Program-made: the position numbers and the translations under genes
Shown: positions 27,734-36,439 of the stretch, piece by piece
Numbering within the stretch: the first letter of the stretch is position 1
Layout: every line of letters begins with the position of its first letter
Notes under the pieces: generated by a model
Database searches by the model: none
Seen by the model: the letters and a program-made list of their open reading frames with translations, nothing else
What the model was told of the DNA's origin: nothing
Assembly: GCF_903645325.1 (NCBI RefSeq)
Contig: NZ_CAHJXQ010000002.1
Coordinates: forward strand, 248,001 to 312,000
Length of the DNA stretch: 64,000 nucleotides
Source: Microbacterium tenebrionis
GTDB lineage: Bacteria > Actinomycetota > Actinomycetes > Actinomycetales > Microbacteriaceae
Direction: 5' to 3'

Positions 27734-29185
27734 TCAGCGCCCCTGGGATCCGCCGCCCTGTGCGCGGCGCGGGCGACGCGTGTCGACGCGCTGCCCGACC
27801 TGGATGCCGGGACGCTGGCCCTGGCGCTGACCCTGCTTGGCCGGCTGCCCCTGGGCCGCCTGCGTCTGGCTGCCGTGCGTCTGGCCGCTGTGGTTCTGCG
27901 GACGCCGGCGCCGGCGGGCGGGCGATCCGGGTGCCGGGGCTCCGCCCTGCTGCGGCTGGCGCGGCTTCTTCGGCTGCTGACGCTGCTGCGGCTGCACCGG
28001 CGCCGGCTTGACGTGCGGCGCGCGCTCGGGGACGAGCTCCTCGACGATCGCGGCGTCGACCTGCTCGAGGTCGGCGTTGATCTGAGCCTTGCGCAACAGG
28101 TCCTTCACGTCGCGGCGCTGCTCGGGCAGCACGACGGTGACGACGGTTCCCGCAGCTCCCGCGCGCGCGGTGCGGCCGGAGCGGTGCAGGTACGCCTTGT
28201 GCTCCATGGGCGGGTCGACGTGGACGACGAGATCGACGTTGTCGACGTGCACGCCGCGAGCGGCGACGTCGGTGGCGACGAGCACGCGGACGCCGCCGTC
28301 GGCCGGGTCGGTCGAGAAGGCGCTGAGGTTGCGCTCACGGGCGTTCTGAGACAGGTTTCCGTGCAGGTCGACGGCGGGGATGCCGGCTGCGGTCAGCGCC
28401 TTGGCGAGCTTCTTCGCCTGGTGCTTGGTGCGCGTGAACAGGATGCGGCGACCGGTGCCGGCGGCGAGTTCGCGCACGAGCACCGTCTTGTGCTCGGCGG
28501 ACGTGGCCACCAGCACGCGGTGCGTCATCTCACCGACTGGGACGCTCGCCTCGTCGACCTCGTGGCTCACGGGGTTTGAGAGGAAGCGCTTGGCGAGTGC
28601 GTCGATACCGCGGTCCAGCGTCGCGCTGAACAGCAGGCGCTGTCCGCCGGTCGGGGTCGCCGCGAGGATGCGGGTGACACCGGGGAGGAATCCGAGGTCG
28701 GCCATGTGGTCGGCTTCGTCGAGCACGGCCACCTCGACCGCGTCGAGGGAGACGAGCTTCTGCTTCATGAGGTCCTCGAGCCGGCCGGGGCAGGCGACGA
28801 CGATGTCGACGCCGCCGCGCAGCGCCTGCTCCTGCGGGCGCTGGCTGACGTCGCCGAAGATCGTCGTGACGGTGAGGCCCGCGGCCTTTGCGAGCGGGGC
28901 CACGGTGGCCGCGATCTGGGTCGCGAGCTCACGGGTCGGGGCGAGCACGAGACCACGGGGGTGCTGGGCGCGCGTGCGCTTCTGCGACCCGGCCAGGCGG
29001 GCCACGAGCGGCAGGGCGAACGCGATGGTCTTGCCGCTGCCGGTGCGGCCGCGGCCGAGCAGGTCGCGTCCGGCCAGGGAGTCGGGGAGGGTGTCGCGCT
29101 GGATGGCGAACGCCTCGGTCTTGCCGTCGGCGGCGAGCACGTCGGCGAGGCGTGCGGGCACGCCGAGTTCAAGGAAGGTGGGCAT
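27734..29185 (-). CDS. DEAD-box ATP-dependent RNA helicase
   Basis: 483 residues: two RecA domains (about 1-370) with Q motif FAIQRDTLP, motif I GRTGSGKT (45-52), Ia PTRELATQI, II LDEADHM, III FSATL, V TDVAARGVHV and VI HRSGRTARAG. The Q/P/R-rich tail (PQQRQQPKKPRQPQQ; repeated RRRRPQ and QGQ) probably binds RNA. It likely remodels rRNA or mRNA at low temperature. The transcript has a structured leader of about 175 nt ahead of ATG 29185. Confidence 0.94.
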   Translation of the reverse strand: MPTFLELGVPARLADVLAADGKTEAFAIQRDTLPDSLAGRDLLGRGRTGSGKTIAFALPLVARLAGSQKRTRAQHPRGLVLAPTRELATQIAATVAPLAKAAGLTVTTIFGDVSQRPQEQALRGGVDIVVACPGRLEDLMKQKLVSLDAVEVAVLDEADHMADLGFLPGVTRILAATPTGGQRLLFSATLDRGIDALAKRFLSNPVSHEVDEASVPVGEMTHRVLVATSAEHKTVLVRELAAGTGRRILFTRTKHQAKKLAKALTAAGIPAVDLHGNLSQNARERNLSAFSTDPADGGVRVLVATDVAARGVHVDNVDLVVHVDPPMEHKAYLHRSGRTARAGAAGTVVTVVLPEQRRDVKDLLRKAQINADLEQVDAAIVEELVPERAPHVKPAPVQPQQRQQPKKPRQPQQGGAPAPGSPARRRRRPQNHSGQTHGSQTQAAQGQPAKQGQRQGQRPGIQVGQRVDTRRPRRAQGGGSQGR

Positions 29186-29372
29186 GGATGTACTCCGTCA
29201 GCGCACGACGACTCGTGCGCGAATAGTGGGATGGGCGACCGCGCACAGGAGGTGCGCAGAGGTTCGCCGTTCGAAACGCCAACTGGTGGAGGAGCTCTGC
29301 AGCTCACTTCGGTCTGGGTGGACCCCGTGTCGACGACGCAGTCGCCCGGTACCGGGCAACCTCACAAGACTA
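29186..29372 (-). promoter_or_regulatory. Structured 5' leader of the DEAD-box helicase gene
   Basis: An extended -10 TGCTAGTCT lies on the minus strand (hexamer 29367-29372). The region between it and the start codon has several hairpins: GCCCGGTACCGGGC (29344-29357), GCGCAC/GTGCGC around CTCCT (29241-29257), and GCGCACGA/TCGTGCGC (29201-29220), the last just upstream of the start. This suggests control by folding or by the helicase itself. Confidence 0.5.
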
Positions 29373-29393
29373 GCAGAGCGCGGGGGTGCGGTC

Positions 29394-29417
29394 CCTGAGC
29401 CTGTCGAAGGGCTCAGG
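29394..29417. repeat. Short inverted repeat at the dapD 3' end
   Basis: CCTGAGCC (29394-29401) / GGCTCAGG (29410-29417) with loop TGTCGAAG; the dapD stop codon lies in the right arm. It is of the same type as the fragments inside gcvP and the phosphotransferase. It may also act as a weak terminator. Confidence 0.6.
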
Positions 29418-30354
29418 CGTGCAGGGCCTCGTTGAGCGTGACGCCGACGCCTTCACGCTGCTTCGCCTCGATCGCGCCGGTGACGGAGTTGCGCCAGAAC
29501 AGCAGTCCGTTGCGGCCACTGAGCTCGGCGGCCTTGACGATGCGCTTGCCCCCGCCTGCCGTGTCAGGCCCGTCGACGAGCACCACCTTCGACCCAGCCG
29601 TGATGTACACGCCGGCTTCGAGAATGCAGTCATCGCCCAGGGCGATGCCCAGCCCGGAGTTCGCACCGAGGAGGGTGCGAGCACCGATCGAGACGCGCAC
29701 GGTGCCGCCGCCGGAGAGCGTGCCCATGATGGATGCCCCGCCGCCGATGTCGCTCCCCTCGCCGACGACGACGCCCTGCGAGATGCGGCCCTCGACCATC
29801 GAGGCGCCGAGCGTCCCGGCGTTGAAGTTCACGAAGCCCTCGTGCATCACGGTCGTGCCGGGGGAGAGGTGGGCGCCGAGGCGCACGCGCGACGCATCGG
29901 CGATGCGGACTCCCGTGGGCTGGACGTAGTCGGTCAGCCGGGGGAACTTGTCCAGCCCCTGCACCTGGATGCTGTGCCGGCGCATCTGCGCCTGCAGGCG
30001 TGCGGCATCGTCGGGATGCATCGGTCCGGCGTTCGTCCACGCGACGTTGGGCAGGTGAGCGAAGATGCCGTCGAGGTTGAGCTCGTTCGGCCGCACGAGC
30101 AGGTGCGACAGCGCGTGCAGGCGCAGGTAGGCGTCGACGGTGGATGCCGGGGCGGCATCCAGATCGATCTGCAGCTGCACGGTCTCGATCGTCACATTGC
30201 GACGCTCATCAGCGCCGGCGTGCTCCTCGAGTTCGCTGAGCTTCGCCTCGATGACCGAGCCGGTCCCGATGTGCGGGTACCAGGCGTCCAGCACGGTGCC
30301 GTCGCCGGCGATGGTCGACAGGCCGATGCCCCAGACGGTGCGCGCGTTGCTCAT
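29413..30354 (-). CDS. dapD: Tetrahydrodipicolinate N-succinyltransferase
   Basis: Transfers succinyl from succinyl-CoA to tetrahydrodipicolinate in DAP/lysine synthesis. 313 residues of the actinobacterial DapD type, with a left-handed beta-helix of hexapeptide repeats (GVRIADASRVRLGAHLSPGT, NFNAGTLGASMVEGRISQGV, GGGASIMGTLSGG). ATG 30354 has TAGCGT 6 nt upstream. Divergent from dapE with only 50 bp between, so the two share a regulatory region. Confidence 0.95.
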   Translation of the reverse strand: MSNARTVWGIGLSTIAGDGTVLDAWYPHIGTGSVIEAKLSELEEHAGADERRNVTIETVQLQIDLDAAPASTVDAYLRLHALSHLLVRPNELNLDGIFAHLPNVAWTNAGPMHPDDAARLQAQMRRHSIQVQGLDKFPRLTDYVQPTGVRIADASRVRLGAHLSPGTTVMHEGFVNFNAGTLGASMVEGRISQGVVVGEGSDIGGGASIMGTLSGGGTVRVSIGARTLLGANSGLGIALGDDCILEAGVYITAGSKVVLVDGPDTAGGGKRIVKAAELSGRNGLLFWRNSVTGAIEAKQREGVGVTLNEALHA

Positions 30355-30360
30355 GCATCC

Positions 30361-30366
30361 ACGCTA
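30361..30366 (-). promoter_or_regulatory. Candidate -10 box of dapD
   Basis: Minus-strand TAGCGT, 6 nt before ATG 30354; leaderless layout. Confidence 0.45.
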
Positions 30367-30392
30367 CCGCGGTCCGCTCGTGTGCTTCGCCG

Positions 30393-30398
30393 TAGGCT
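30393..30398 (+). promoter_or_regulatory. Candidate -10 box of dapE
   Basis: TAGGCT, 6 nt before ATG 30405; leaderless layout, divergent from the dapD hexamer 27 bp away. Confidence 0.45.
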
Positions 30399-30404
30399 GG
30401 GTTC

Positions 30405-31478
30405 ATGACGCTCGACCTGACCTCGTCCTCCGTCGACCTCACGCGCGCGATCTGCGACATCCCCAGCGTCTCCGGAGAGGAGGCCCCTCTGGCGGACGCC
30501 ATCGAGGAGGCGGTCTCAGCGCTGCCGCACCTCGAGGTCATCCGCCACGGCAACACGATCGTCGCGCGCACCACGCTCGGCCGGGAGCGCCGCGTCGTGA
30601 TCGCCGGCCACATCGACACCGTCCCGATCAACGACAACCTGCCCACCCGGTCCGTGGACGTCGACGGCGTCCCGCACCTGTGGGGGCGCGGCACGGTCGA
30701 CATGAAGGCCGGGGTCGCCGTGCAGCTGAAGCTCGCCGCCGAGATCACCGCGCCCGCGATCGACATCACCTGGATGTGGTACGACAACGAAGAGGTCGCG
30801 GCGTCCCTCAACGGGCTGAACCTCCTCGCGGCGGACCGGCCCGAGCTCTTCGCCGCGGACTTCGCGATCCTCGGCGAGCCGTCGAACGGCGAGGTCGAGG
30901 GCGGATGCAACGGGACGCTGCGCGCGATGGTGCGCACGCATGGCGTCCGTGCGCACAGCGCCAGAGCGTGGGTGGGCGAGAACGCCATCCACGCCGCGGC
31001 GCCCATCCTCACCCGGCTCGCCGGGTACCGGGCCAAGGAGGTCCAGGTCGAGGGACTGGCGTACCGCGAGAGCCTGAGCGCCGTGCGCATCGGCGGCGGG
31101 GTGGCCGGCAACGTCATCCCGGATCTGTGCGAGGTCGAGGTCAACTACCGGTTCGCGCCCAGCAAGAACGCGGCCGACGCCGAGGCTCACCTGCGCGGCG
31201 TGCTCGACGGGTTCGAGGTCGAGATCACGGACGCGGCCGACGGGGCGCGTCCCGGCCTGGATGCTCCGATCGCTCAGCAGTTCGTGGAGGCCGTCGGCGC
31301 GACCCCGCGCCCCAAGTACGGCTGGACCGACGTCGCGCGGTTCAGCGCTCTCGGCGTCCCCGCCGTCAACTACGGGCCCGGCGACCCTCATCTGGCCCAC
31401 CACGACGAGGAGCGCGTGCCGCTCGAGCAGATCGACGCGGTCGAGCGAGGTCTGCGCGCGTGGCTCACCGCGCGCTGA
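30405..31478 (+). CDS. dapE: Succinyl-diaminopimelate desuccinylase
   Basis: M20 zinc hydrolase, 357 residues, releasing succinate from N-succinyl-LL-DAP. Metal and active-site motifs: AGHIDTVPINDN, GRGTVDMKAGVA, WYDNEEVA and GEPSNGEVEGGCNG; the dimerisation lid follows (VRTHGVRAHSARAW). The C-terminal GPGDPHLAHHDEERVPL carries the last ligand His. With dapC and dapD it completes the succinylase branch in this window. The next gene starts inside its 3' end. Confidence 0.95.
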   Translation: MTLDLTSSSVDLTRAICDIPSVSGEEAPLADAIEEAVSALPHLEVIRHGNTIVARTTLGRERRVVIAGHIDTVPINDNLPTRSVDVDGVPHLWGRGTVDMKAGVAVQLKLAAEITAPAIDITWMWYDNEEVAASLNGLNLLAADRPELFAADFAILGEPSNGEVEGGCNGTLRAMVRTHGVRAHSARAWVGENAIHAAAPILTRLAGYRAKEVQVEGLAYRESLSAVRIGGGVAGNVIPDLCEVEVNYRFAPSKNAADAEAHLRGVLDGFEVEITDAADGARPGLDAPIAQQFVEAVGATPRPKYGWTDVARFSALGVPAVNYGPGDPHLAHHDEERVPLEQIDAVERGLRAWLTAR

Positions 31479-32674
31479 TCGGCTCCGCGCGGCGCTGGGC
31501 GCGGTTGCCCACCGTCGCCAGGATCAGCATCATCTACGTGCTTGCACGTCTGGTGACCACCGGTCTTCTCCTGCTCGCCGCCGAGCGGTCGGATGCGGCA
31601 TCCCGATTCGGTGAGAACGCGGGCATCGGCAGCTTCATCGTCGGCTGGGACGCCCAGTGGTACTGGCTCATCGCATGGGAGGGCTACCCGCAGACGTTGC
31701 CGCTGACCGAGACGGGCCAGGTCGCGGAGAACGCGTGGGCGTTCATGCCCGTGTACGCATACACCGCTCAGATCGTCGGGGCGCCGTTCGGCTCGTGGGG
31801 TGCCGGTGCGCTGCTGATCTCCCTCGTGGCCGGCTTCTTCGCCTGCGTCGCACTGCACCGGCTGCTGCGCCCGCGGATCGGGAACTCGGCGAGCCTGTGG
31901 GCTGTCGCCTTCTTCGCGTGGGGGCCGCTGGCCGCACTCTTCCAGGTCGGGTACGCCGAAGTGCTGTTCGTGCTCCTCCTGCTCATCGCGCTCGATCTGG
32001 TCGGGCGGCGCCGTTACGGCTGGCTGTACGTGCTCATCCCCGTCATGGCGTTCACGCGACCCGGCATCCTCGCCTTCGCGCTGTACCTGGGGCTGCACGG
32101 CATCCTGCGCTGGGTCCGTCGTCGTCGCGAACCGCTGCCGGCCCGCGACGTCGTCCATATCATCGCCCTCGGGGCGCTGGCGACGGCCACGGGGTTCGGC
32201 TGGCAGGCGATCGCGGGTCTCGTCACCGGGGATCCCGGCGCCTATCTCGCGACAGAGCTGGCCTGGCGGCGCAACTGGGGTGTCGGCGAGGCCGCCTTCG
32301 TGCCCTTCGACGGCTGGATCCAGGCGGCTCAGTTCTGGTTCGTCCAGTGGGGGATGCCCGCGGCGTGGGGGATCGTCGCCCTCGTCGTGCTCGTGCTCGC
32401 GGCGGCAGCCGCTCTGCTGCTGCCGCAGGTGCGCAGGCTCGGCGCCGACCTGCGGCTGTGGGGTGCGAGCTATCTGCTGTACCTGCTCGCGGTGTTCTTC
32501 CCGCAGTCCAGCACGTTCCGGCTGCTGATGCCCCTCACCCCGCTCGCCGGAGCGCTCGCCGTCCCGCGGTCGAGGACGTATCGATGCACCGTTCTTGCGC
32601 TGTGCATCGCCGGTCAATGGCTGTGGATCGATCAGATGTACGCGAACGGGAACACGTTCTGGCAGGTCCCCTGA
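31460..32674 (+). CDS. Mannosyltransferase-like multi-pass membrane protein (PIG-V type)
   Basis: 404 residues with about ten membrane segments. The first luminal loop after helix 1 holds WDAQWYWLIAWEGYP, the acidic-residue motif of GT-C enzymes related to PIG-V; FAWGPLAALFQVGYAEVLFVL is also family-typical. GT-C enzymes take a polyprenyl-phosphate sugar and glycosylate a lipid or wall polymer outside the membrane; acceptor unknown. I chose GTG 31460, which overlaps dapE by 19 bp with GAGG about 9 nt upstream; no ATG lies near the first helix. Confidence 0.82.
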   Translation: MAHRALIGSARRWARLPTVARISIIYVLARLVTTGLLLLAAERSDAASRFGENAGIGSFIVGWDAQWYWLIAWEGYPQTLPLTETGQVAENAWAFMPVYAYTAQIVGAPFGSWGAGALLISLVAGFFACVALHRLLRPRIGNSASLWAVAFFAWGPLAALFQVGYAEVLFVLLLLIALDLVGRRRYGWLYVLIPVMAFTRPGILAFALYLGLHGILRWVRRRREPLPARDVVHIIALGALATATGFGWQAIAGLVTGDPGAYLATELAWRRNWGVGEAAFVPFDGWIQAAQFWFVQWGMPAAWGIVALVVLVLAAAAALLLPQVRRLGADLRLWGASYLLYLLAVFFPQSSTFRLLMPLTPLAGALAVPRSRTYRCTVLALCIAGQWLWIDQMYANGNTFWQVP

Positions 32675-32777
32675 ACGCCGGTGGGGCGGTGTTCACGAGG
32701 TATTCCCCCTGGGCGCGCACCGGGGCGGAAGCGTACCGATAAACTTGATGCATACCACCGAGGGAAAGGAAGCCACG

Positions 32778-32945
32778 ATGGCAGCGATGAAGCCGAGGAC
32801 CGGAGACGGACCCATGGAGGCCGTGAAAGAGGGACGACTCATCATCGTGCGCGTCCCCCTCGAAGGCGGCGGTCGCCTTGTCGTCTCGGTCAACGACGAA
32901 GAGGCGAAGGAGCTGCACGACGTCCTCGCCGGCGTCGTGAGCTGA
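32778..32945 (+). CDS. DUF3117 family small protein
   Basis: 55 residues, nearly all of the actinobacterial DUF3117 family: MAAMKPRTGDGPMEAVKEG, then VRVPLEGGGRLVVSV. Function unknown, but it is highly conserved across actinobacteria. ATG 32778 has AAAGGA upstream and a TAAACT hexamer at 32740-32745, so unlike its neighbours it has a short leader. Terminator follows at once. Confidence 0.9.
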   Translation: MAAMKPRTGDGPMEAVKEGRLIIVRVPLEGGGRLVVSVNDEEAKELHDVLAGVVS

Positions 32946-32963
32946 GACTCAGGTTTTCACCCT

Positions 32964-32997
32964 GAAGGGCGGCGGATCCTCGGATCCGTCGCCCTTC
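32964..32997. terminator. Terminator after the DUF3117 gene
   Basis: GAAGGGCGGCGGATCC (32964-32979) pairs with GGATCCGTCGCCCTTC (32982-32997) with one G-T mismatch pair. It separates the DUF3117 gene from the convergent methyltransferase. Confidence 0.8.
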
Positions 32998-33090
32998 GTC
33001 GTGCTCCGGGGCTGCACGACGACGATCCCACCCGATTCCGCACCGGGTCCGGACGACTCATTGTGCGGCGAATATCGCTCGGAGTCCGAG

Positions 33091-33726
33091 TCAGTCCGTG
33101 CTGAGGCTGACGAGCTGCAGCAGGCCCTCGCCGGCGGTCGAGATCGCAGCCAGCACGGCGGGGGACTCCTGCGTCTCCTGGATCAGTGACCGATATGCGC
33201 TGGGGACGGCATCGCGCTGCACCGGGTCGGCGGCTCGCCCGCCCGCGAGAATCCGGGGCACGGCGACGACACCGCCGGTGCGGGCCAGGCGCAGCCCGTG
33301 CTCGACGTACTCGATGACGTTCTCGGGGTCGGCGTCGACGAGGACGATGTCGTACGCCCCCTCGTTCATGCGCGGCAGCACCTCGGCGGCGCGCCCGGTG
33401 ATGAACCGGGCGCGGGTTGCGGGGACCTTCGCCTCGGCGAAGCCGCGCCGGGCGGCCGCGAGGTGCTCGGGCTCGTTGTCGATCGAGGTCAGGACGGCGC
33501 GCGGAGCGCCGCGCAGCATCCACAGGCCGGAGACACCGGCTCCGGTGCCGATCTCGACGATCGATCGGGCATCCGTCGTCGCGGCGAGCACCGCGAGCTG
33601 CGCCCCGACGGCGGGGCTCACCGATGCGACGCCGAGCTCCTGCGCATGCGTGCGGGCGCGCGCGATGTGCGCGGGCTCGATGACCGCCTCGCGGATGTAT
33701 CGTGCGTTCGCGTCGTTCTCGCTCAT
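33091..33726 (-). CDS. Class I SAM O-methyltransferase
   Basis: 211 residues of the catechol-O-methyltransferase-like family. SAM site IVEIGTGAGVSGLWML, acidic loop SIDNEPEHLAAARRGF, metal/substrate region DIVLVDADPENVIEYVEHGL. Substrate unknown. ATG 33726 has GGAGG upstream. It is divergent from tatB, a neighbour it keeps in other actinobacteria. Confidence 0.88.
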   Translation of the reverse strand: MSENDANARYIREAVIEPAHIARARTHAQELGVASVSPAVGAQLAVLAATTDARSIVEIGTGAGVSGLWMLRGAPRAVLTSIDNEPEHLAAARRGFAEAKVPATRARFITGRAAEVLPRMNEGAYDIVLVDADPENVIEYVEHGLRLARTGGVVAVPRILAGGRAADPVQRDAVPSAYRSLIQETQESPAVLAAISTAGEGLLQLVSLSTD

Positions 33727-33789
33727 GGCCGTATCCTCCGGTTCCCAGGGTATTCGCACGTCGGGTTCTTCACCGTCAGGCGCGGCGGG

Positions 33790-33795
33790 TAGCCT
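33790..33795 (+). promoter_or_regulatory. Candidate -10 box of tatB
   Basis: TAGCCT, 6 nt before ATG 33802; leaderless layout. Confidence 0.45.
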
Positions 33796-33801
33796 GTCTA
33801 C

Positions 33802-34194
33802 ATGGATTTCGGCCTCACCATCGAAGCTCTTTCTCATCGGTGTGATCGCCGCGGTCATCATCGGTCCTGAGCGGCTGCCGAAGGCGGCCGAGGCGTTCGC
33901 CGGGTTCGTCCGCAAGGCGGGGAGTACCTGCGGGACACGCGCACGCGGATGCGCGATGAGCTCGGCCCGGAGATGGACGAGGTCGACTGGCGCAAACTCG
34001 ACCCGCGGCAGTACGACCCGCGCCGGATCATCCGCGACGCTCTGCGCGAGGACGCGCCGGCAGCGCCCGCGACGGGAGCCTCGACGGCTGGGGCGCGGGC
34101 GCCCGCCGTCACCGCGTCGAGCCCGGGCCCGCTCAAGACCCGGCCCGAGTTCACCCGCGATTCCCCGCCGCCGTTCGACCTCGAGGCCACCTGA
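33802..34194 (+). CDS. tatB: Sec-independent translocase TatB, two frameshifts
   Basis: TatB helps TatC recognise twin-arginine signals. The start MDFGLTIE is followed in another frame by LFLIGVIAAVIIGPERLP and KAAEAFAGFVRKAG (membrane helix and amphipathic helix). A third frame then gives the cytoplasmic tail MRDELGPEMDEVDWRKLDP. Two bases are missing at 33822-33828 (GAAAAGCTC expected, giving Glu-Lys-Leu) and one G at 33917-33922. The three missing bases restore a protein of about 131 residues, the normal size. Both lesions are in homopolymers. No tatA or tatC in the window. Confidence 0.88.
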
Positions 34195-34221
34195 GCCTGT
34201 CTGAGTGCGCGGCCCTGTTCG

Positions 34222-34722
34222 TCAGATCCTGGACTTCAGCAGCGCGACGTCCTCGTCGCTGAGCACGACCCGCGGCAGGACCGTGACGACCGATGTTCCA
34301 TGCAGGCGCAGCAGCGCCGCGTGCCGGCCGACATGCACGGACCGGAACGTCGCATAGCGGATTTCGGAGACCCCGGCTTTGGAGACCGCTTTGAGCGAAT
34401 CCTCGCCCACCTCGACACGGACCACTGATCCCGGCGGCATCGTCGTGCTGATGGCACGGCGCGTCGACGCCCTGGTGAAGAGGATCGACGCGACGATCAG
34501 GGCGGCGATCGCGAGCATGGTCCAGGTCAGCGTCGTCGTCTGCTCCTGGTCGCCCCCGACCATCCCCAGGACGATCGCGTTGACGACGAACGCCGCGATC
34601 AGCGCCGTGTACGCGATCACGGCCAGTGGACGGGTGAGCGTGTAGATCACGGCATCCGTCGTCATTCCGCGGATCATCTCGGCATCCACGACGGCGGTGC
34701 GTGCGGGGGAATCGGCAGTCAC
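34222..34722 (-). CDS. Membrane protein with YcxB-like C-terminal domain
   Basis: 166 residues: two helices (about 33-53 and 66-84) then a beta-rich domain (GSVVRVEVGEDSLKAVSKAG, SEIRYATFRSVHVGRHAALL) like the YcxB-type domain of small membrane proteins. Function unknown. GTG 34722 has AAGACT 6 nt upstream, which falls at the end of mrp, so it may have its own start site. Confidence 0.7.
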   Translation of the reverse strand: MTADSPARTAVVDAEMIRGMTTDAVIYTLTRPLAVIAYTALIAAFVVNAIVLGMVGGDQEQTTTLTWTMLAIAALIVASILFTRASTRRAISTTMPPGSVVRVEVGEDSLKAVSKAGVSEIRYATFRSVHVGRHAALLRLHGTSVVTVLPRVVLSDEDVALLKSRI

Positions 34723-34728
34723 CTCACG

Positions 34729-34734
34729 AGTCTT
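34729..34734 (-). promoter_or_regulatory. Candidate -10 box of the YcxB-like gene
   Basis: Minus-strand AAGACT, 6 nt before GTG 34722, immediately after the corrected mrp stop. Confidence 0.35.
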
Positions 34735-35876
34735 TCACGACTCGTCAGCGGCGGCCCTCGTCACCGTGATCGGCAGCGACCTGCCGGGCAGCCGCCGGCC
34801 CTGGCGCGCGAGCCGGCGCGCCAGGGCGTCGATCTGCGCGCCGCGGCATCCTCGGGCGCGCCGAGGACGACCGGGATGCCGGCATCGCCGCCTGCGCGCA
34901 GAGCGGGACTGAGCGGCACCGAGGCCAGCAGCGGCACATCGTCCCCTGACTGCGAGAGCGCGGCGGCCACCTCGGCTCCGCCACCGGATCCGAACAGGTC
35001 GACGATCGTGCCGTCGGGCAGCGTGAGGGCGGCCATGTTCTCGACGACGCCGATCACGCGCTGACCGGTCTGCCGGGCGACCAGACCGCTGCGGATGGCG
35101 ACGTCGGACGCCGCGGACTGCGGAGTGGTCACGACGAGCACCTCGGCGTGCGGCAGGAGCTGCCCGATCGAGATCGCGACATCGCCGGTGCCCGGAGGCA
35201 TGTCGATCAGCAGCACATCGATGTCGCCGAAGAACACGTCGGTGAGGAACTGCTGCACGGTGCGGTGCAGCATGGGTCCGCGCCAGGCGACCACGGCCTC
35301 GCCATCGCGCAGGAACATCCCGATCGAGACCGTCTTCACGTCGTGGGCGACCGGGGGGAGCATGAGGTCGTCGATGCGGGTGGGCTGGGTGCCGGCGGGG
35401 ATGCCGAGCAGCCCGGGGATGGAGAATCCGTGGACATCGGCGTCGACGAGGCCCACCGCGAGCCCCTGAGCCGCCAGCGCGACGGCGAGGTTCGCGGTGA
35501 GCGTGGATTTGCCGACCCCGCCCTTGCCGCTCGAGACGAGGATGACCCTGGTGAGCGAATCGGGTCCGAACGGCATCTGCCGTGCCGGTCGTCCGTCACG
35601 CAGCTTCTCGGTGAGTGCGGCGCGCTCCGCAGGCGTCATCACGCCGACCTCGACGTCGACCTCGGCGATGCCGTCGACGGATGCCGCGGCACGGCGGACA
35701 TCGGACTCGATCCGGTCGGCTGCGGGGCACCCGACGATCGTGAGGACGATGCCGACCGTCGCCCTGCCGCGTTCGACCGTGATGTCGCGGAGCATGTCGA
35801 GTTCGCCGATGGGCCGTCGCAGCTCCGGATCGGAGACGGCGCCGACGGCCGCACGGACGCGGTCGGCCGCGCTCAT
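34735..35876 (-). CDS. mrp: Mrp/NBP35-type Fe-S carrier ATPase, frameshifted near 34835
   Basis: P-loop ATPase that carries Fe-S clusters. An N-terminal MIP18 domain (about 1-90) precedes the ParA-like domain with deviant Walker A SSGKGGVGKST, DADVHGFSIPGLLG, and DMPPGTGDVAISIGQLLPHAEVLVVTTPQ. The usual end (DALARRLARQGRRLPGRSL, ITVTRAAA) is in another frame: one C is missing near 34833-34838 (GCGCCAGATC expected). The corrected stop is at 34735. ATG 35876 overlaps the DUF1003 stop. Confidence 0.92.
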
Positions 35877-36439
35877 GCGCGTGGTCGCCGCGGCCGGGTG
35901 ATCGGGCCCGTCCTGGTGTCTCCTGCGGCCTCGGCGGGCGGCTCGTCGTCGAGGGCGGCGAGCAGCGCGCGCAGCTCGTGCCGCAGCACGTCGCGGGTCA
36001 CCGCCTGCGCGTTGCGCTCCTCGAGGGCCATGCGCAGCGCGACGATCTCGCGGGCGAGGTACTCGGTGTCGGCGAGGTTGCGCTCTGCGCGCTGGCGGTC
36101 GTGCTCGATCTGCACGCGGTCGCGGTCGTCCTGCCGGTTCTGGGCGAGCAGGATCAGCGGCGCGGCGTACGAGGCCTGCAGCGACAGGATCAGCGTCAGC
36201 GCGGTGAAGCCGAGGGCGGCTGAGTCGAACCGCCACCAGCCGTTCTGCTCGGCGACGACCGTGTAGACCATCCACAGCGCGCAGAACAGCGTGAGCATCA
36301 GGAGGAAGACGGGCGTGCCCATGGCACGGGCGACCCATTCGGTGAAGCGCCCGAACCGGTCGCGCGACTGCGGCTTCTGACGCGACGCGCCGCGGCCGAG
36401 CGGGGCGTCGAGGCCCGAGCGGTCGTCCTTGGCCATCAT
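35873..36439 (-). CDS. DUF1003 membrane protein
   Basis: 188 residues with two helices (about 41-63 and 73-97) and the family features SLQASYAAPLILLAQNRQDDRDR and HDRQRAERNLADTEYLAREIVALR, a cytoplasmic helical region. Function unknown; the gene stays beside the MgtE-N/CBS gene and mrp in actinobacteria. Overlaps both neighbours by four bases, so it belongs to a three-gene operon. Confidence 0.88.
   Translation of the reverse strand: MMAKDDRSGLDAPLGRGASRQKPQSRDRFGRFTEWVARAMGTPVFLLMLTLFCALWMVYTVVAEQNGWWRFDSAALGFTALTLILSLQASYAAPLILLAQNRQDDRDRVQIEHDRQRAERNLADTEYLAREIVALRMALEERNAQAVTRDVLRHELRALLAALDDEPPAEAAGDTRTGPITRPRRPRA

Noticed and set aside
32991..33090. Possible small gene or RNA between DUF3117 and the methyltransferase
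   Set aside because: No start with a Shine-Dalgarno site, no conserved product and no stable fold besides the terminator.
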